Below, piece by piece: positions 22,867 through 34,745 of a DNA stretch of 64,000 bases (position 1 is its first letter; each line of letters begins with the position of its first letter). The stretch is from positions 34,169 to 98,168 of the forward strand of contig QJNS01000277.1 of the NCBI GenBank assembly GCA_004154925.1, given 5' to 3'. A program made the position numbers and the translations under genes. Under the pieces are notes generated by a model. The model searched no databases. It saw only the letters and a program-made list of their open reading frames with translations, and was not told where the DNA came from. This stretch comes from Monosporascus cannonballus. Its lineage: Eukaryota; Ascomycota; Sordariomycetes; Xylariales.

Positions 22867-24791
22867 ATGGGCGCGACAGACAAGGAAACTGGGCTGAGTC
22901 CGGCCAATACTACCGTCTACGATGGAACGGTCCTCACGGCCCCTGATCCGCGCCACAGCGAGACGAAGAGAGGACTGAGCCCGCGCCACGTGCAGCTCAT
23001 GGCAATCGGGGGCTCGATCGGCACAGGGCTCTGGGTAAGTCAAGTCCGCGGATGTCGCGGACTCCAATATGAAATAACATATAGAAAATACACAGAGAAT
23101 ATCGAACTAACAGCTCATCTCCCACAAGGTCGGCGTGGGCGGCGTGCTCAGCAAGTCTGGCCCCTTGTCCCTGATCCTGGGCTACGCCTTTTGGGGACTG
23201 CTGTTCGTGTGGCCGCTGAACCTGTGCGTGGCCGAGATGTGCGCGTACCTGCCGATCAGGGGCACCGTCTTCGAGCTCGCGTCGCGCTTCGTCGACCCGG
23301 CGCTCGGCTTCGCCATGGGCTGGACCTACTTCTTCGCGGGCGCCATGCTCGTGTGCGTCGAGTACTCGGCCGTCGCCACCGTCATGCAGTACTGGAACGC
23401 GGAGATCAACGCGGCCGCCTGGGTCGCTATGGCCATGGGCGTGTGCGTACTGTTGAACGTCGTCGCCGTGAAGTAAGTTCTGTCCCTGTGGTGTCTTCAT
23501 TACCCAGTTGATTAGTGGTGTTGCGCATGAGGTTGTGAGTAAGCCCGGAATCTGATGCTGACGCCAACTCTCGCGCAGATGGTACGGAGAATCCGAGTTC
23601 ATCATGGCGTCCACAAAGGTCCTCCTCCTCCTTGGGCTCTGCCTCCTGACGCTGATCACGATGAGCGGGGGAAATCCGCAACACGATGCGTACGGGTTCC
23701 GGAACTGGTCCGGTAACGATACGATGCACCCTTACTACGCTGCAAGTGAGGCGGCGGGGCGGTTCCTAGGCTGGTGGGAGGTGGTCATTTACGCGGCGTT
23801 CACGGTGGCGGGGCCCGATATGATCGCGCTGGCGGCGGGCGAGATCCAGAACCCGCGGCGCACGATCCCGCGTGTTGCGCGCCTAATCTTCTACCGTCTT
23901 GTCGGCTTCTACGTCGTCGGCGTCCTCTGCGTCGGTATCATCTGCTCCTCCCGCGACCCGGGCCTGCTCGGCGCCATCGAGGGCGGCGAATCCTCGGCCA
24001 AGGCGTCGCCGTGGGTCATTGGCATCGAGAACCTCGGCATCACGGTGCTACCGCATCTCATCAACGCCCTGATCATGCTGTCGGGCTGGTCGTGCGGGAA
24101 CGCGTATCTGTACTCGAGCTCGCGGACCTTATATGGTCTGGCTAGAGGTATATGTCCCCCTTCTACCCCACTAAAGCTGTCTTACGGTAGCTAACGATTT
24201 GACTTAGATGGACAAGCCCCCAAGATCTTCCTCGGATGCACGAAGGCCGGTGTTCCAGTGTACGCTGTCGGCGCCGTTACACTGGTCACCTGCATCACGT
24301 TCCTCGTATCCTCCAACTCGGCCGTCGAGGTATTCTTTTGGTTCGTTGACCTGACCACGACGGCCCTTGTCATGGCCTACACGATGATGATAGTAGCGTA
24401 CATCGGATTCTATCACGCTCGTCAGGCGCAGGGTATGGACCCGGCCACCCTACCCTATCGCGTTCCCTTGGCCCCCTGGAGTGCGTACTTCGCGTTGATG
24501 CTCGGCGTCTTGATGCTCTTGTTCGTCGGTTACGACACGTTTGCGCCCTTCGACGTCCGCGGCTTCGTAACGAGTTATTTCGCTGTTGGCTGGGCAGTAT
24601 TCATGTTCGCAGTCTGGAAGGTGCTCAGGCGTACCAGTTTCGTCAAGCCCAGCGAAGCGGACTTGATATCGGGGAAGAAGGAATGCGATGAAGAGTGCCG
24701 GCATTGGGAAGAAGGCGGCATCGAGGAAGTTGAGCAGCAGAGGCTCGCGCAGATGAGTTTCGTGAGGAGATGCTGGGAAAGACTGTGGTGA
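22867..24791 (+). CDS. Amino-acid permease (APC superfamily, fungal YAT type), second copy
   Basis: Four exons: 22867-23034, 23129-23472, 23579-24147 and 24208-24791. All introns are GT-AG (GTAAGT; GTAAGT; GTATAT with branch site GCTAAC) and the total is 555 codons including stop. The product, 554 residues, is a multi-pass plasma-membrane amino-acid transporter. The N-terminal helix signature is GGSIGTGLWVGVGGVLSKSGPL. The helix 6 region is VAGPDMIALAAGEIQNPRR, and helix 8 is WSCGNAYLYSSSRTLYGLARDG. The tail is charged (EECRHWEEGGIEEVEQQ). It is clearly distant from the permease at 16.9-18.7 kb in both sequence and intron positions, so this is not a recent duplication. Start ATG at 22867 is the only one that gives the usual hydrophilic N-terminal tail. 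Confidence 0.95.
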
Positions 24792-25404
24792 AGTGGGTTA
24801 TTAGATCAGTAGTTGACAGGCATTGCCTTGAATTTAGTGTACGGTCATGCATTGAAGGGCCTGCTTGATCCTTCTATCAGTGATAACCCGTGACCTGAAG
24901 CAAGCTGCGCTGCGGAGAGCATCCCGAGATACCATAGCCACTATGGGACTGCTAGGGTGGCAACACATCGGTTCGGCAGCATCCGTATTGGCCAAAGGGT
25001 TGCGGATAAGAGAGGACCCGAACGCAGCCAAATGAGGCTTATTTTCCAGGAAGGGGACTGCGCCCTTGTCGGAACTTCGCCTAAGCTAATGAAGAGAGGA
25101 AAGCACAAATATTATCGCAAGATGGGCGCGGTGATTTTGTTAATGGTAGATGTACACCTTTAGGGAAGCGTCCTTTCGCTTGACTTTTGCAGGTACCGCG
25201 GTCTGTAATGCCGCATTCCATTGAATCATTGGTTAGATTCTAGATGTGTCCTAACCCCTTTCCCATCTCTGTACCGCGCTTCTTCTCCTGGGTGCGATTT
25301 CAGGTTGAATAAAGGAGGCACTTGAGAGGCACCTGGGCCCATCTTTCATGCATATTATGTATTTATAGGCCGCACAGGCCTCGTGGTTATGGTTGCAAAT
25401 GACC
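24792..25404. other. Convergent intergenic region
   Basis: Holds the 3' ends of the permease (+) and the cyclin gene (-). No other feature was recognised. Confidence 0.4.
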
Positions 25405-26524
25405 TCATAGAGGCGGCCCAAACACATCGTCGCCGTTGGAGCTAACTTTGCGTCTTTTAGGGTCTCTTGCATCATCAATCTTGTCCCCGAACACATCTCC
25501 ATCGTCTTTAAGGCCGGGATTTGGCTTCGGTTTCGGCTTCTGCAGCGCCTGCTCTCGTTTGGCCTTCTGCAGGGCCACGAGGTCGACCCGGTCCGGGTCT
25601 CGACACTTCTTGAGCTTCCTGATCAGCGGCTTGATAACGGCATTGCTTTCCGGCTGTTGTCTTTGTTAGATAGCCAAGTGACGGAGTATCGCCGTACGGT
25701 TCACTCACCGTGCCCCAGTAGTTGCCCATCTTTTCGGGCGGTTCCCTCTTTAGAATGTCTCTGCAGCTCTCAATGACATTCAGTATCCTTTCCTTGGCCG
25801 CCTCGCCCTGCCCGGTAAATGCTTCCCCCAATATGCGCTCCACCAATCCCTCGTCTGCTATTGACAACGAAGCAAGCATGATCTGGCTCGGTGTATAGTG
25901 GAAATAGGCGTCCGTGACGAGGGGGCTGAACTTGAGTATGTCTCTGGCCTTCCTGTGCGCTCGATTTATCCTATCGTCGTCGAAGTCTCCCAGTCTTCTC
26001 AACTCCATGATGGCGCCCTCCAACGCCCGAAAAGGATGTTTGACATCGAATGCGAACCGCAGACCCTGACACAATATGTATTCGGCGGCTACGATTTCTT
26101 CGCCCGTCGTCTTGGGGAACTTCTCGGCAAACTTGGATAACCGCATATAGTACCCCTCCGCCTTGCAGCCGAAGAACAGACACGTCTTCAGAAGCTCGGT
26201 CGGCGGGTAGGTCATGATGGAGTTCGTTATGTAGAACCGCCGCAGGAACGTGGCGGCCGTTGCTTGGATGTCGGTCGGGAGCTGACAGAATGCGGCGGCT
26301 CGTAACAGCTCGACGGTGTAGAAAGTGAGGAGCGTGGACTCTTCGGCAGGTGTTAAGAACTCCGGCAACGGATCGACTGGGGGCGAGGCCGTCCTCAAGC
26401 GGCTGGCGATATGTGTCTGCGCTAGGCTGTTGGCCTTCTCTCGAAGAGATGTGAGATGCGATGGTGTAAAGGACCACAACCTGTACTGCGTAGATTGCCG
26501 GTACCGCTGATCTTCGGTCGCCAT
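25405..26524 (-). CDS. Cyclin H-like subunit of TFIIH kinase (Ccl1 type)
   Basis: Regulatory cyclin of the CDK7/Kin28 kinase in general transcription factor TFIIH; nuclear. Exon 1 is 26524-25709 and exon 2 is 25653-25405. The intron has GTGAGT at 25708 and ends CAACAG at 25654, with TCTAAC as branch site. The product is 354 residues. The start MATEDQRYRQSTQYRLWSF matches the N-terminal helix of cyclin H, which begins with SxQxRxWxF in this family. The first cyclin box (about 55-150) includes YTVELLRAAAFCQLP, FLRRFYITNSIM and CLFFGCKAEGYYMRLSKF. The second includes AYFHYTPSQIMLASL. The C-terminus encoded by exon 2 is basic, then ends KRRKVSSNGDDVFGPPL, a likely nuclear-localisation stretch. 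The simple read-through ORF without splicing would give an unrelated tail, so the intron is well supported. Confidence 0.93.
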
Positions 26525-27372
26525 AGTTAGATCTTATCGGAGATGCGAGAAGGTATATCGTGTGATCCGAATTGGGAAATCGCCTAACAAAAGATACAGC
26601 CGCAGTTGTAGTTCTGGGACTTCGCTCGTGTTGACGGCGGGATCAATTGGCCTGCCCCGGGGGGGCTGTTTCGTTATTTTCGTGAATGTGGAGGAATAGT
26701 TTGTCTTGAACCTGGAACGAGATGTCAGCAGCTACGTTAGGCAAGCTATCTGATAAGAAGCTCTTCAGTACCGTTATCGGTCCTATTCCACACTGTGCAG
26801 TGATACACTGTGCTCCTCTATAAGCTGGACTCGCTTTAATTCGACATACATAATTTCTCCAAAGTGCACTCTTGTTGATTTATATCTTCACAGAAAGCAA
26901 TTAATCAGATTTAAATATATAATAGGCTCTAGGCTACACGTACAGCAGGCGCGGTTATGACCGCTGTGAAAGCCTAAAACCCGCTCATGGCCCAGCCCTA
27001 CCGGAACCACCACTATTATTATTTCGAAGACTAGCTTCTCTGAACTTCTCCTTAACGTCTGAGTTGCCTATTCTCGCTTTAGCCCGGGTTTGATTCGCCC
27101 TCCAACTTTGATTCAACCTCTGACTTTGGAAGGTACTGGAATCCGATCCAGAATATCGACGCTGGCATCAAGGATCATCAAGTGCGGTTTGATTGCCCAG
27201 CATTCCTAGCTACAGGGGCTGATACAGCTTCGAGGATGTCGTTTATTCGTTATTGCATATAAGAGCCTACTTAAGGCGTCTAATTACCGCCAGTCTATGA
27301 AGGTCGAGAAAACGCAGCACGTTCGTCCCGCTCTCGCAAGAGCTCACCGACGGGGTTGCTTCGCCGTCGCTT
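26525..27372. other. Intergenic, nothing recognised
   Basis: Lies between the cyclin H promoter and the 3' end of the phosphatase gene. It is AT-rich near 26870-26930. No ORF or RNA gene was seen. Confidence 0.4.
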
Positions 27373-28491
27373 TCAGGAGGCTCTTGTCGTTTCTTCCGGG
27401 AGTAGGCACGCGTGCTCTCTCCAATCCACCTTTTCGGTGCTCTGCGCGTCAACGATAAGATTCCGCCTCAAGTTCTCAATCATCTCTGGTGTGACGAGGC
27501 CAAGGTCCAAAACGCATTTCTCCACCGAGCCGTAGGTCTTCTTTATCCAGCGCAGCATCTGTACCATATTCGCCTTCCTGGTTAAAGTCAGCTTTGCTTC
27601 AAAGCCGTAGAGACTCTCCGTACCCGGCGAAGGTAGTAAGATGACCAAGATTGGAGTGCACAGGGGGGCGTACTTAGCTAGGACCATCCGTCGGGCGCCG
27701 TCGGGATCATCCTTGAATGCCGGTTCTTGCACGAGATGGGCGATGATCTCCTGATGCCGTTCCTTGAGGCCCAGATCCGTGAGGCTGTACTCGTGTGCGA
27801 CGATATCGTCGTCCACCCCACATAGAGATAAGATCAGGGCACAGATGACACCCGTTCTATCCTTGCCCGCTGTGCAGTGGACAAGAAGCGGCGTAGGAGG
27901 CGGGGTATCACCAGCGAGATGCGTAATGATTTGGTGATACGGACGCGACTCATTCAAAGGCGTCGTAGCTGCCGTTAGCATAGACATATAGACTTGTGCA
28001 AATCCCTAGTAAGCGGTCAGATCTGTCACTGAGCCCGGGTAAAGTCTAAGTGTCCGCCAACTCCACCCCTACATGGGCAGGCATTCGGCAAAGGGATTAA
28101 TGAAAAAAGCCGTACGTACTTCAGGCCCACTGCCGTAGTTCTGAAACCGCAGGGCGACGGCCTCGGGCGAGTAGTCCTCGTGGCGGAAGACGGGGGCGAA
28201 GACGCGGCGGGCGCCCTCCCACTCCTTGACGGGGCGGTTGAGGCCGTACTTGTTACCGCGCTCGAACTCCTGCTCCGAGCGCAGGTCGTAGACGTGCGTG
28301 ATGCCGAGCCGCTGGAGCCGGCTCACACCCTCGTCCGTCGTCCGCGACGGCTCCGCCGACCGGAACACCACACCGCGCCGGACCACCTTCCGGGGCTGCG
28401 ACGCGATCGGGTACCCGCCGAGGTCACGGAAGTTCGGCAGCCCCGGGATCTCTATGAACGGCGGGTTGGGCAGTGGCGTATTGGATCCCAT
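27373..28491 (-). CDS. Tyrosine/dual-specificity phosphatase of the Y_phosphatase3 family
   Basis: Three exons: 28491-28120, 28005-27674 and 27577-27373, 909 bases in total (302 residues). Intron 1 runs GTACGT (28119) to CTTACTAG (28006), with CTGAC as branch site. Intron 2 runs GTACGC (27673) to ACCAG (27578), with GCTGAC as branch site; it is a multiple of three, so its removal rests on splice signals and on the better fit of KKANMVQMLRWI. Motifs are IPGLPNFRDLGGYP near the N-terminus, FRSAEPSRTTDEG, HVYDLRSEQEFE, and the catalytic P-loop VHCTAGKDRTG (HCxxGxxR with Cys nucleophile and Arg). The C-terminal YGSVEKCVLDLGL block is typical of the family. Start MGSNTPLPNPPFIEIPGL is preferred over an upstream Met at 28614. 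Substrates of such fungal enzymes are mostly unknown. Confidence 0.9.
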
Positions 28492-29926
28492 GGCTATGGC
28501 GCCCCTTGCTTGTGCAGCTGGAGCCGATATCGGAAGGAGGGATGGCTGGATAGAATATCTGTGACCAATACGATGACGATAATTGGAAATCCTCTCCCGA
28601 TATAAGCTCGTCAAAAAATTTACCTCAGGTGGTCCTTCAGCTCCACGATCGTCAACATTTCATGTTTATGTACTTGAGGATTAGGCAGATGTGTGGCCGT
28701 GAGCCAAGCGAAAAAGGGAGGGCGTAGATTGGGCAATTGCTACCGGTAACTAAGCCTGCATATTCACACTAGCCCCTCTCGTCGGGAATCCCAGAGGCGT
28801 TCGGAACATGACAGTCATACCAACTCCCTCAACACCCATACAGTCAATAACCCTGGCAATGCGAACATTCGTCGCCACTGGTGGTTGATTGTCAATTTTC
28901 GCCCTACTACCTTGGACTTTCTGGAATGATCGCCCGGGCCTGGGGTAGTTAGTGTCCCTCCATGACTAGAGTGATTCTTCGGCCAGAGTTAGCCCAGTAG
29001 CAATGCAGCTGGTGAAAAGAAATATTATGTAACGATCTACACATCCGGGCCAGCTATTTACGTCGCAATATGCTGAAACGCAAATGCACGATGCGCGAAT
29101 TGACGCGTGTTGGATAATGGCCACGATGAAGCAACTTGCGTCCTGCCTTGACATCGCCTAAGGTTATGAGCGGTGATGGTTTCTATCAGTCCCAAGAGGC
29201 CGTTGATGGGTACAGGGCGCCACGGCGTCGAGGATATCTATCGCCAGGCTACAGTACAGTAACAACAGTGCGGGGCATAGGTAGTTCCCTCCTGTTTACC
29301 ATCGATTCCAAAGCATCGGGCGAACGACTTATCTCTTTTTTGGTACCACATGGGGCAGCGGTAACGGACTATTTACGCCAACGGTTCTGGAGGTATTAGG
29401 GAGGGTAGCTGAGACGACAAAGGGATGGGTGAGACACCATCGAAGTGGTTTGCTTGGTACATCCTCTCCTGCTGGCTCGGTTTCCTCGCCCCCCTTTTCC
29501 CCATCCTCACTTTAGATATAAATGAGATATCCGTCACCAACACCATTTAGTAGATTTCGCCGTTATGTCTCCGGGTATCAAGATGATTATTTCAGGGATT
29601 CCTGCCGTTACAATTTGAGGAAGACCTTCATTTATTAAGATTACGCCAGGTCTTATGCAAGATGCAAAATTTCTCTGTGAACTTCACGCCCAAGGGGTCA
29701 GTGAAGGGGCCACCGCGAATCTAACCCATTATTCCATGTCAGCCGGCTCCATGGGAAAGCCTGCACTCTATCTTGAATGCCATGCTCAAACCTGTTAAAC
29801 AGTTCCAAGTAACCCTCCTGGCCTATGGAGATCCGAACATTGGAGGCGGATCTATCCTTGCCCTCTAAATTCCTTAGCCCATGAGCTGCTCCCGAATGTC
29901 AAAGAGTCCTCGGCATCTCCAGTTCA
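28492..29926. other. Intergenic, nothing recognised
   Basis: About 1.4 kb. The part near 28492-28620 is the phosphatase 5' flank and the part near 29870 is the 3' flank of the Nudix gene. ORFs are under 90 codons with no motif. Confidence 0.4.
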
Positions 29927-30709
29927 TCAGAAGTACTTCTGCGTCTGCGCAAAATGCATGCCAGCCGCGAAATGGAACAGCTTGGCGGCAACTATCATGC
30001 GGTTCCCTTTCGAGTACTCGACGAGGCGATCATAGAGCTCAGCAAGTGGGAGCACGACACGCTGGATATGCTCGCCGTCCTCGAGCCTTTGCAGCGGCAT
30101 CCCATCATTCCCCTCCCCACCACCCCGCTCAGTCTCGGGCAGATCCGCCTCGACCATGACGAGCTGCATATTGGCGTCGGACATGCCGGGGTCGGCGGCC
30201 TGTAGTGGACTAACACTCACGACGCGGCACTCGTAGCCGGTCTCCTCCTTAAACTCGCGCACGGCGGCCTGCTCGGGCGTCTCGTGCTCGTCGACGAGCC
30301 CGGCGGGCCACTCGACCGTGTAGGCGTCGAGAGGCGGGCGGTACTGGATGACGACCATGGTGGACGCGGGGCGTGAGGGGTGCAGCAGCACGTTTCCCAT
30401 GGCAACGGCATCGACCCCGGCGCGGCCACGCGTCTTGCGTGCCGCCACCTCCCACGTCCGTGGCTTGCCGACCTGGTCCACGAACTCGACCTTGCGCAGT
30501 GTGACCCACTTGGCCTCTTCTGTGCGCAGCTCCGACACCTTGGTGATGATGGGCTCTTGCGTCTTGTGTGACATGGTGAAGGGACGATGATTAGGGTGAC
30601 GGTGATGCTGTATGAAAACGGGACGGAGCGACGGACGCCCAAACGAGCGGAGAGCTTGTGTCAATGCTCTGGTCACTGAAGAGCCCCGCAGTGAACAAGG
30701 TCGCCGCAT
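29927..30709 (-). CDS. Nudix hydrolase, ADP-sugar/ADP-ribose pyrophosphatase type (Ysa1/NUDT5-like)
   Basis: Single-exon enzyme predicted to split ADP-ribose and similar nucleotide sugars into AMP and sugar phosphate. The Nudix box is complete: Gly, five residues, Glu, seven residues, then REFKEETGY (within GLVDEHETPEQAAV... at about 30265-30330). Upstream lies VVIQYRPPLDAYTVEWPAGL, the substrate-side strand of ADP-sugar hydrolases. Downstream are SPLQAADPGMSDANMQLV and a final helix ending FAQTQKYF. Two starts are possible. The first Met (30709) adds 45 residues rich in Arg, Ser and Leu with almost no acidic residues (RRPCSLRGSSVTRALTQALR), like a mitochondrial presequence. The second (MSHKTQEPIITKV, 30574) gives the core enzyme of about 215 residues. 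Either or both may be used. Confidence 0.93.
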   Translation of the reverse strand: MRRPCSLRGSSVTRALTQALRSFGRPSLRPVFIQHHRHPNHRPFTMSHKTQEPIITKVSELRTEEAKWVTLRKVEFVDQVGKPRTWEVAARKTRGRAGVDAVAMGNVLLHPSRPASTMVVIQYRPPLDAYTVEWPAGLVDEHETPEQAAVREFKEETGYECRVVSVSPLQAADPGMSDANMQLVMVEADLPETERGGGEGNDGMPLQRLEDGEHIQRVVLPLAELYDRLVEYSKGNRMIVAAKLFHFAAGMHFAQTQKYF

Positions 30710-33089
30710 ACGCAGCCTAGTTGACGAGCACTGGGTTAGATTCGGTACCCGAATGGAAAATGGCTGCGAGGTTAAGGCTCAATATTTCTGAGGGCACAAA
30801 GCGAAGTGAACTTGCGCCTGGATGAGATGATGAATATGTAACGATAGGGTACTTGCTGGATCTCCATGCCGCGTGCGTGCGGTACATCCCTTTCCAAGCG
30901 GCAGAGCATCACTGGCCCATTCACCATCGGGCCGCCGCTACGTCATTTCGTCAGGTACATACATACCCATATTACATAAATGCATATGCACCTACTTAAA
31001 TCTTAAACCAATACAAGGAAGGGATCATTTAGGGGACTACATTAGCAGTACTTGTTACATAGGCATACCCCCACACGACAAAGTGCATACAACCAGCATT
31101 AAAGTACGGCAGGGCTATTTTCGGGGGACTGATGAACGTACACTCTGCATCTCGCAGTTCCCAGATCAATTTCATCTACTTCTAAAGTATAACGATCTTC
31201 ACTACCACCAATGCAAGGGGTAGCCATCTTGATATTGAAGCTAATTTTGGTTATAAAAACACATTGCCAGAACACTTGCAGCCTCGTATGACGAGCATGA
31301 CGTATTTTGATCAACTGCTGCAGTAGGCTAGAAATAGTATTACGCCTGCTAGGAACGTATTCGGTATAGTCGATTTGAGCTCCCGACCCTGGGCCGGACG
31401 TGGGGCCGCATTGTGGACTTGATCCTCCTAACCCATTATGCATCAAATCGAGTCAGATCTTCAACGGCTTTTCGGAGTCAGAGTACTGGGGAGGGGGGAA
31501 TTTCTGAAAGATGAGGGTCCAATAGGCCTCGGAGTAATTAGAAAGGGTCAGTTACTAGCGATCAGAGCTATAAGGCAGGCGGTTAGGTCGGGGCTTCAGA
31601 GTCTAGGCTTACGGAAATTAGAATACTGGTAGCGTTGATATAGGTAGGTATGCATACCTACTCCGTATTGTACGTGGGTATACAGTCTGAGTGGCACTTG
31701 AACGCTAACTGGCCCGCTATAAACCGTATTAACATAAGGATACCTACTTCGGAGTTAGGCTATATAGTAGTTATATCCCCCCGAAAATACTCGATCCATG
31801 GGGCTGTATCGCGTATGATATGGGTGGCGTTATCCCCGATCATGCACACGTGCACTCCGAGCGAAGAGACACCACCATTGAGCTCTCTTCACCCCCTAGC
31901 ATATATGTGTAGTTGCCCCTGAATAAAAGTTGCACTTTGGGAGACGCTCGAGGCTGTCAAGATCATCTTACCGGCCGCAAATACCCCAAGGCCCCGTCAA
32001 GGTTGCTGACATACTAAGACTCCATATACCATAGATCAGCGGAACGAGTTCTTATAATGTTCTGGAGACCTTGGGACTTGGTGCCGCGAGTGCATAAGCG
32101 AGTCTTGGCACGACTTCGGCATGGTGATGTGACAAAGGGCTTGACGATGGAACATCAAGTTCGGCGAGGCCGAATCAGAGGATTCCGTTGATAGGTCCGT
32201 CACGGATACGATCGGTACCGGCGGTGAAGATTCCAAAGCTTTTCGCGCCCCGCCACATTGGCACAAGGTAGGCAGGAGGTCCCTGTGGTCTAAGCCCCCT
32301 TGGATATCCCCCGCCTTGCACTAGGAGGTGAGAGAGTCAGTAGAACATGCTGAGCACATTAAAGCCTTCTAAGGTGGAGCAGAAATCACTCTGTACGGAG
32401 AAAAGATAGTGCTACAAGCTGGTGACCCAGAGGTGTGTATACGGGATGCTTACCTTGCTCTGCCGCTTCCTTGGCAATTTCTCGATGATATGGTAAGCCT
32501 CCAAGAAATGAGACCACTAAGGCTACTCTACTAACGGTGTTCCTAGTTCATACAGATATTCAGAGGTATAGCGCACTTTTTTGCGCCCCCAAAGTAGCAG
32601 AAGCCGTAAGGGTAGCTTCTTACCACGGCTGACGAAGCTGAGAAACGAAGCATGTCTTTACGTGCGGCAGATTCTTAGTCGCGTGTAAGGATTGCAGGTA
32701 CGCCTCGAGATGGTAATTTGGGAATGATGCAGACACATTCTTTTGGCGGGCTGTATACTAATTGGGCTTCGCTCTACCCCAGCATGTGGCGAGCGAGAAG
32801 AATCTTATCTCCACTCAGTCTTCATGTAATAGTTAATATTCGGGTTTTAGCTTATTGGAATCCCCCTTTTTTCGAGATAACAGACATCTCAAATATCTCA
32901 GTAGCCAGTAGTTATGTTTTCAACGTCATGCTTTTCTTAGCCAGTGCCTCTCTCGATTGAAGAAACAGAGCAGCCTTGCTCTACGAATCCGACTTAATGT
33001 AAACCCCAAAACAGCCCAAAAGCCGAGAACCGAAAACAACAGCATGAAGGGCGAATGCCGAGTGTGTACCCGAGGAATCTGTAACATGT
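30710..33089. other. 2.4 kb without a recognisable gene
   Basis: Contains short ORFs (up to about 116 codons, e.g. 30873-31223) with no motif, and a small palindromic patch of TACCTA/TAGGTA words near 31637-31663. The first part is the 5' flank of the Nudix gene. Some of this could be the extension of the decayed region to its right. Confidence 0.4.
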
Positions 33090-34113
33090 CATGGAATTAG
33101 CTCGATGGCCGTTGATGTTTGGAGGCCGAGATATTCGGGACCGTTCAGCCATCCAAAAAACGCGATATCGGCCTCGGGGCGACGGCCCGAAAGTGGCGTT
33201 CCGAGCCAGGGCCTGGGCCCAGACCTGGCCGGAGGCTGGGGCGGCCGCCACGAGGACGGTCTCGAAGCCCGTACTATTCGCGCTGCGGACGTAGGTGCTC
33301 CTAACCTAAACGTCCTAGGCTACGATCTCGGTCGCACCGTTCTATAAGCCGTAGACTGCCGCCACGCCGGCGTCGTTGACGCCGTAGCCCATGTCTTTTG
33401 ATGTCCGGTTTCTGCTAGGGCGTCCCCACCCAGTTGGCGAACTTGTAAGCACGGTACGTGCTGAAGCGGTCCTCCGGGAAGTACGCTTCCATGGGCAGCT
33501 CGCCGTCTTCTGCGTGTGCCAAGAGGTACCCGGCAATGGACCAGCTAACTGTGATGACGTAAGTTTAGCTGGAACTCTGTCTGGGTATTATCAACGTGGC
33601 AAGAGGAATATGCGACACCGGAAAACGGAGGGGAAGTGTAACATATATGAGAAGGCTAACAACTACCGGATGTCTCCGTATAGCCCCTATCATTATGGTC
33701 GAAACGGCGAAGCAGGCGGGCGGGCCCTCATCGGCTTGCCGCCAGTGTGGTCTAGCTGTACGATAAGGCCGCGAGAAAAGCCATGATATGCCGGTTTCGC
33801 GTCCGAGTCGCGCGGGCCCCGGGCGCTATCGAAGATGCTGAGGGCCGAGCCCTCCGGGGCGTAGCTTAGGTAGCGGGCGTGGTGCTGCCGTGAGAGGCTG
33901 AACCCTCCCATGACGAACGCTGTCCTCCCCACCGAGCCGCCAGATCACGCTCCCACCCCTTCCCGATATCGGCATGATGCTGTTCGTGTGGCGGACTGAT
34001 ATGAAATATTGTCCGTCAGCGATCTTGTTGACAGAGCTGATGTGGCTTATGCATGGCGTGAGCAGAGAGTGTCTCTGCAGCAGGAGGTGGACCATACTTA
34101 CAAAGGATCTCAA
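33090..34113 (-). pseudogene. Arylsulfotransferase (ASST)-like pseudogene
   Basis: Remnant of a fungal arylsulfotransferase-type protein on the minus strand. Recognisable blocks in order are HISSVNKIADGQYFISVRHT followed by GGSVIWRLGG (about 34050-33940), then in another frame SRQHHARYLSYAPEG and ALSIFDSARG (about 33890-33800), GLIVQLD (about 33765), later DGELPMEAYFPEDRFSTYRA and YKFANWVGTP (about 33500-33420), and near the end ANSTGFETVLVAAA (about 33270-33230). It is broken by a frameshift near 33,930, by TAG after VGTP (about 33,415), and by two TAGs shortly upstream of the STGFET block. The TAGs are consistent with CAG or TGG codons hit by C-to-T change at CpA, the RIP preference. No intact product is possible. 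Confidence 0.75.
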
Positions 34114-34526
34114 GGCCGGTCACTAGTCCACTCCGAGGGGTCTATGTCCCCTTTTTGGTTTATCAGGTAAGATGGCATGCGAGGAGGTAGTAGGCGATAC
34201 TCACAGTGACGCCAGCAGCTTCTGCCGCCATGTGATACTTCTGGATCCAAGATCGCAGAAGCGGAGGGTCTTCAGCCGTTTATATCGATATATCGTCAGA
34301 ACACACGTAGATAAGGGTTCCCAAAGAGGTTTCCTCACACATCTAAGTAATCTGTCCCGTTCTCGACGCAAGCCTGAACAGTGACTTCCCCAACCGCCCC
34401 CTTCCATTAGGTCACTAGGCTAATGCAGGCACTGGCATTCCTGACAAGACGGGGCTACTTGTGCTGGTTCTTCGAGTGGAGCTACTTCAACAGCTGTAAA
34501 TGACATCGGTACTCATTCGATGCAGT

Positions 34527-34745
34527 CTTGTAACTTTCCCATATGCCTGGCTGCTACTGGTCTGGACGTTTGCTGCTTAATTTCGCAGCAAGACCATTGA
34601 GCTTACACTTTGACTCGCCCGCAATGGCTCATTTGAGGTTATCTGACAAGTTCAGCGCGATGTATTCCGACGTCAGTACTCCCGTATATCCGGCTGCGCC
34701 TAAAACGATGATGTCGTACTTTTGAGACTCCTTGGCTTGCGCTAT
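34527..34745 (-). pseudogene. Fragment of a saccharopine-reductase-like oxidoreductase
   Basis: Only the N-terminal Rossmann unit is visible: KYDIIVLGAAGYTGVLTSEY with the GxxGxxG-like nucleotide-binding turn, followed by NLSDNLK, then TGA (34629-34631) where the family has Trp, then AIAGESKCKLNGLAAKL and a TAG (34554-34556) before QPGIW. An initiator Met is not visible where expected (ATA at 34743-34745). Both stops are single-step transitions of ordinary codons. Downstream sequence is no longer recognisable, so this is a truncated, mutated relic. Confidence 0.65.

Noticed and set aside
16896..24791. A biosynthetic gene cluster built around the permeases, ThuA protein and oxidases
   Set aside because: There is no core synthase (PKS, NRPS, terpene) in the window, and the oxidative genes are tens of kilobases away and partly broken.
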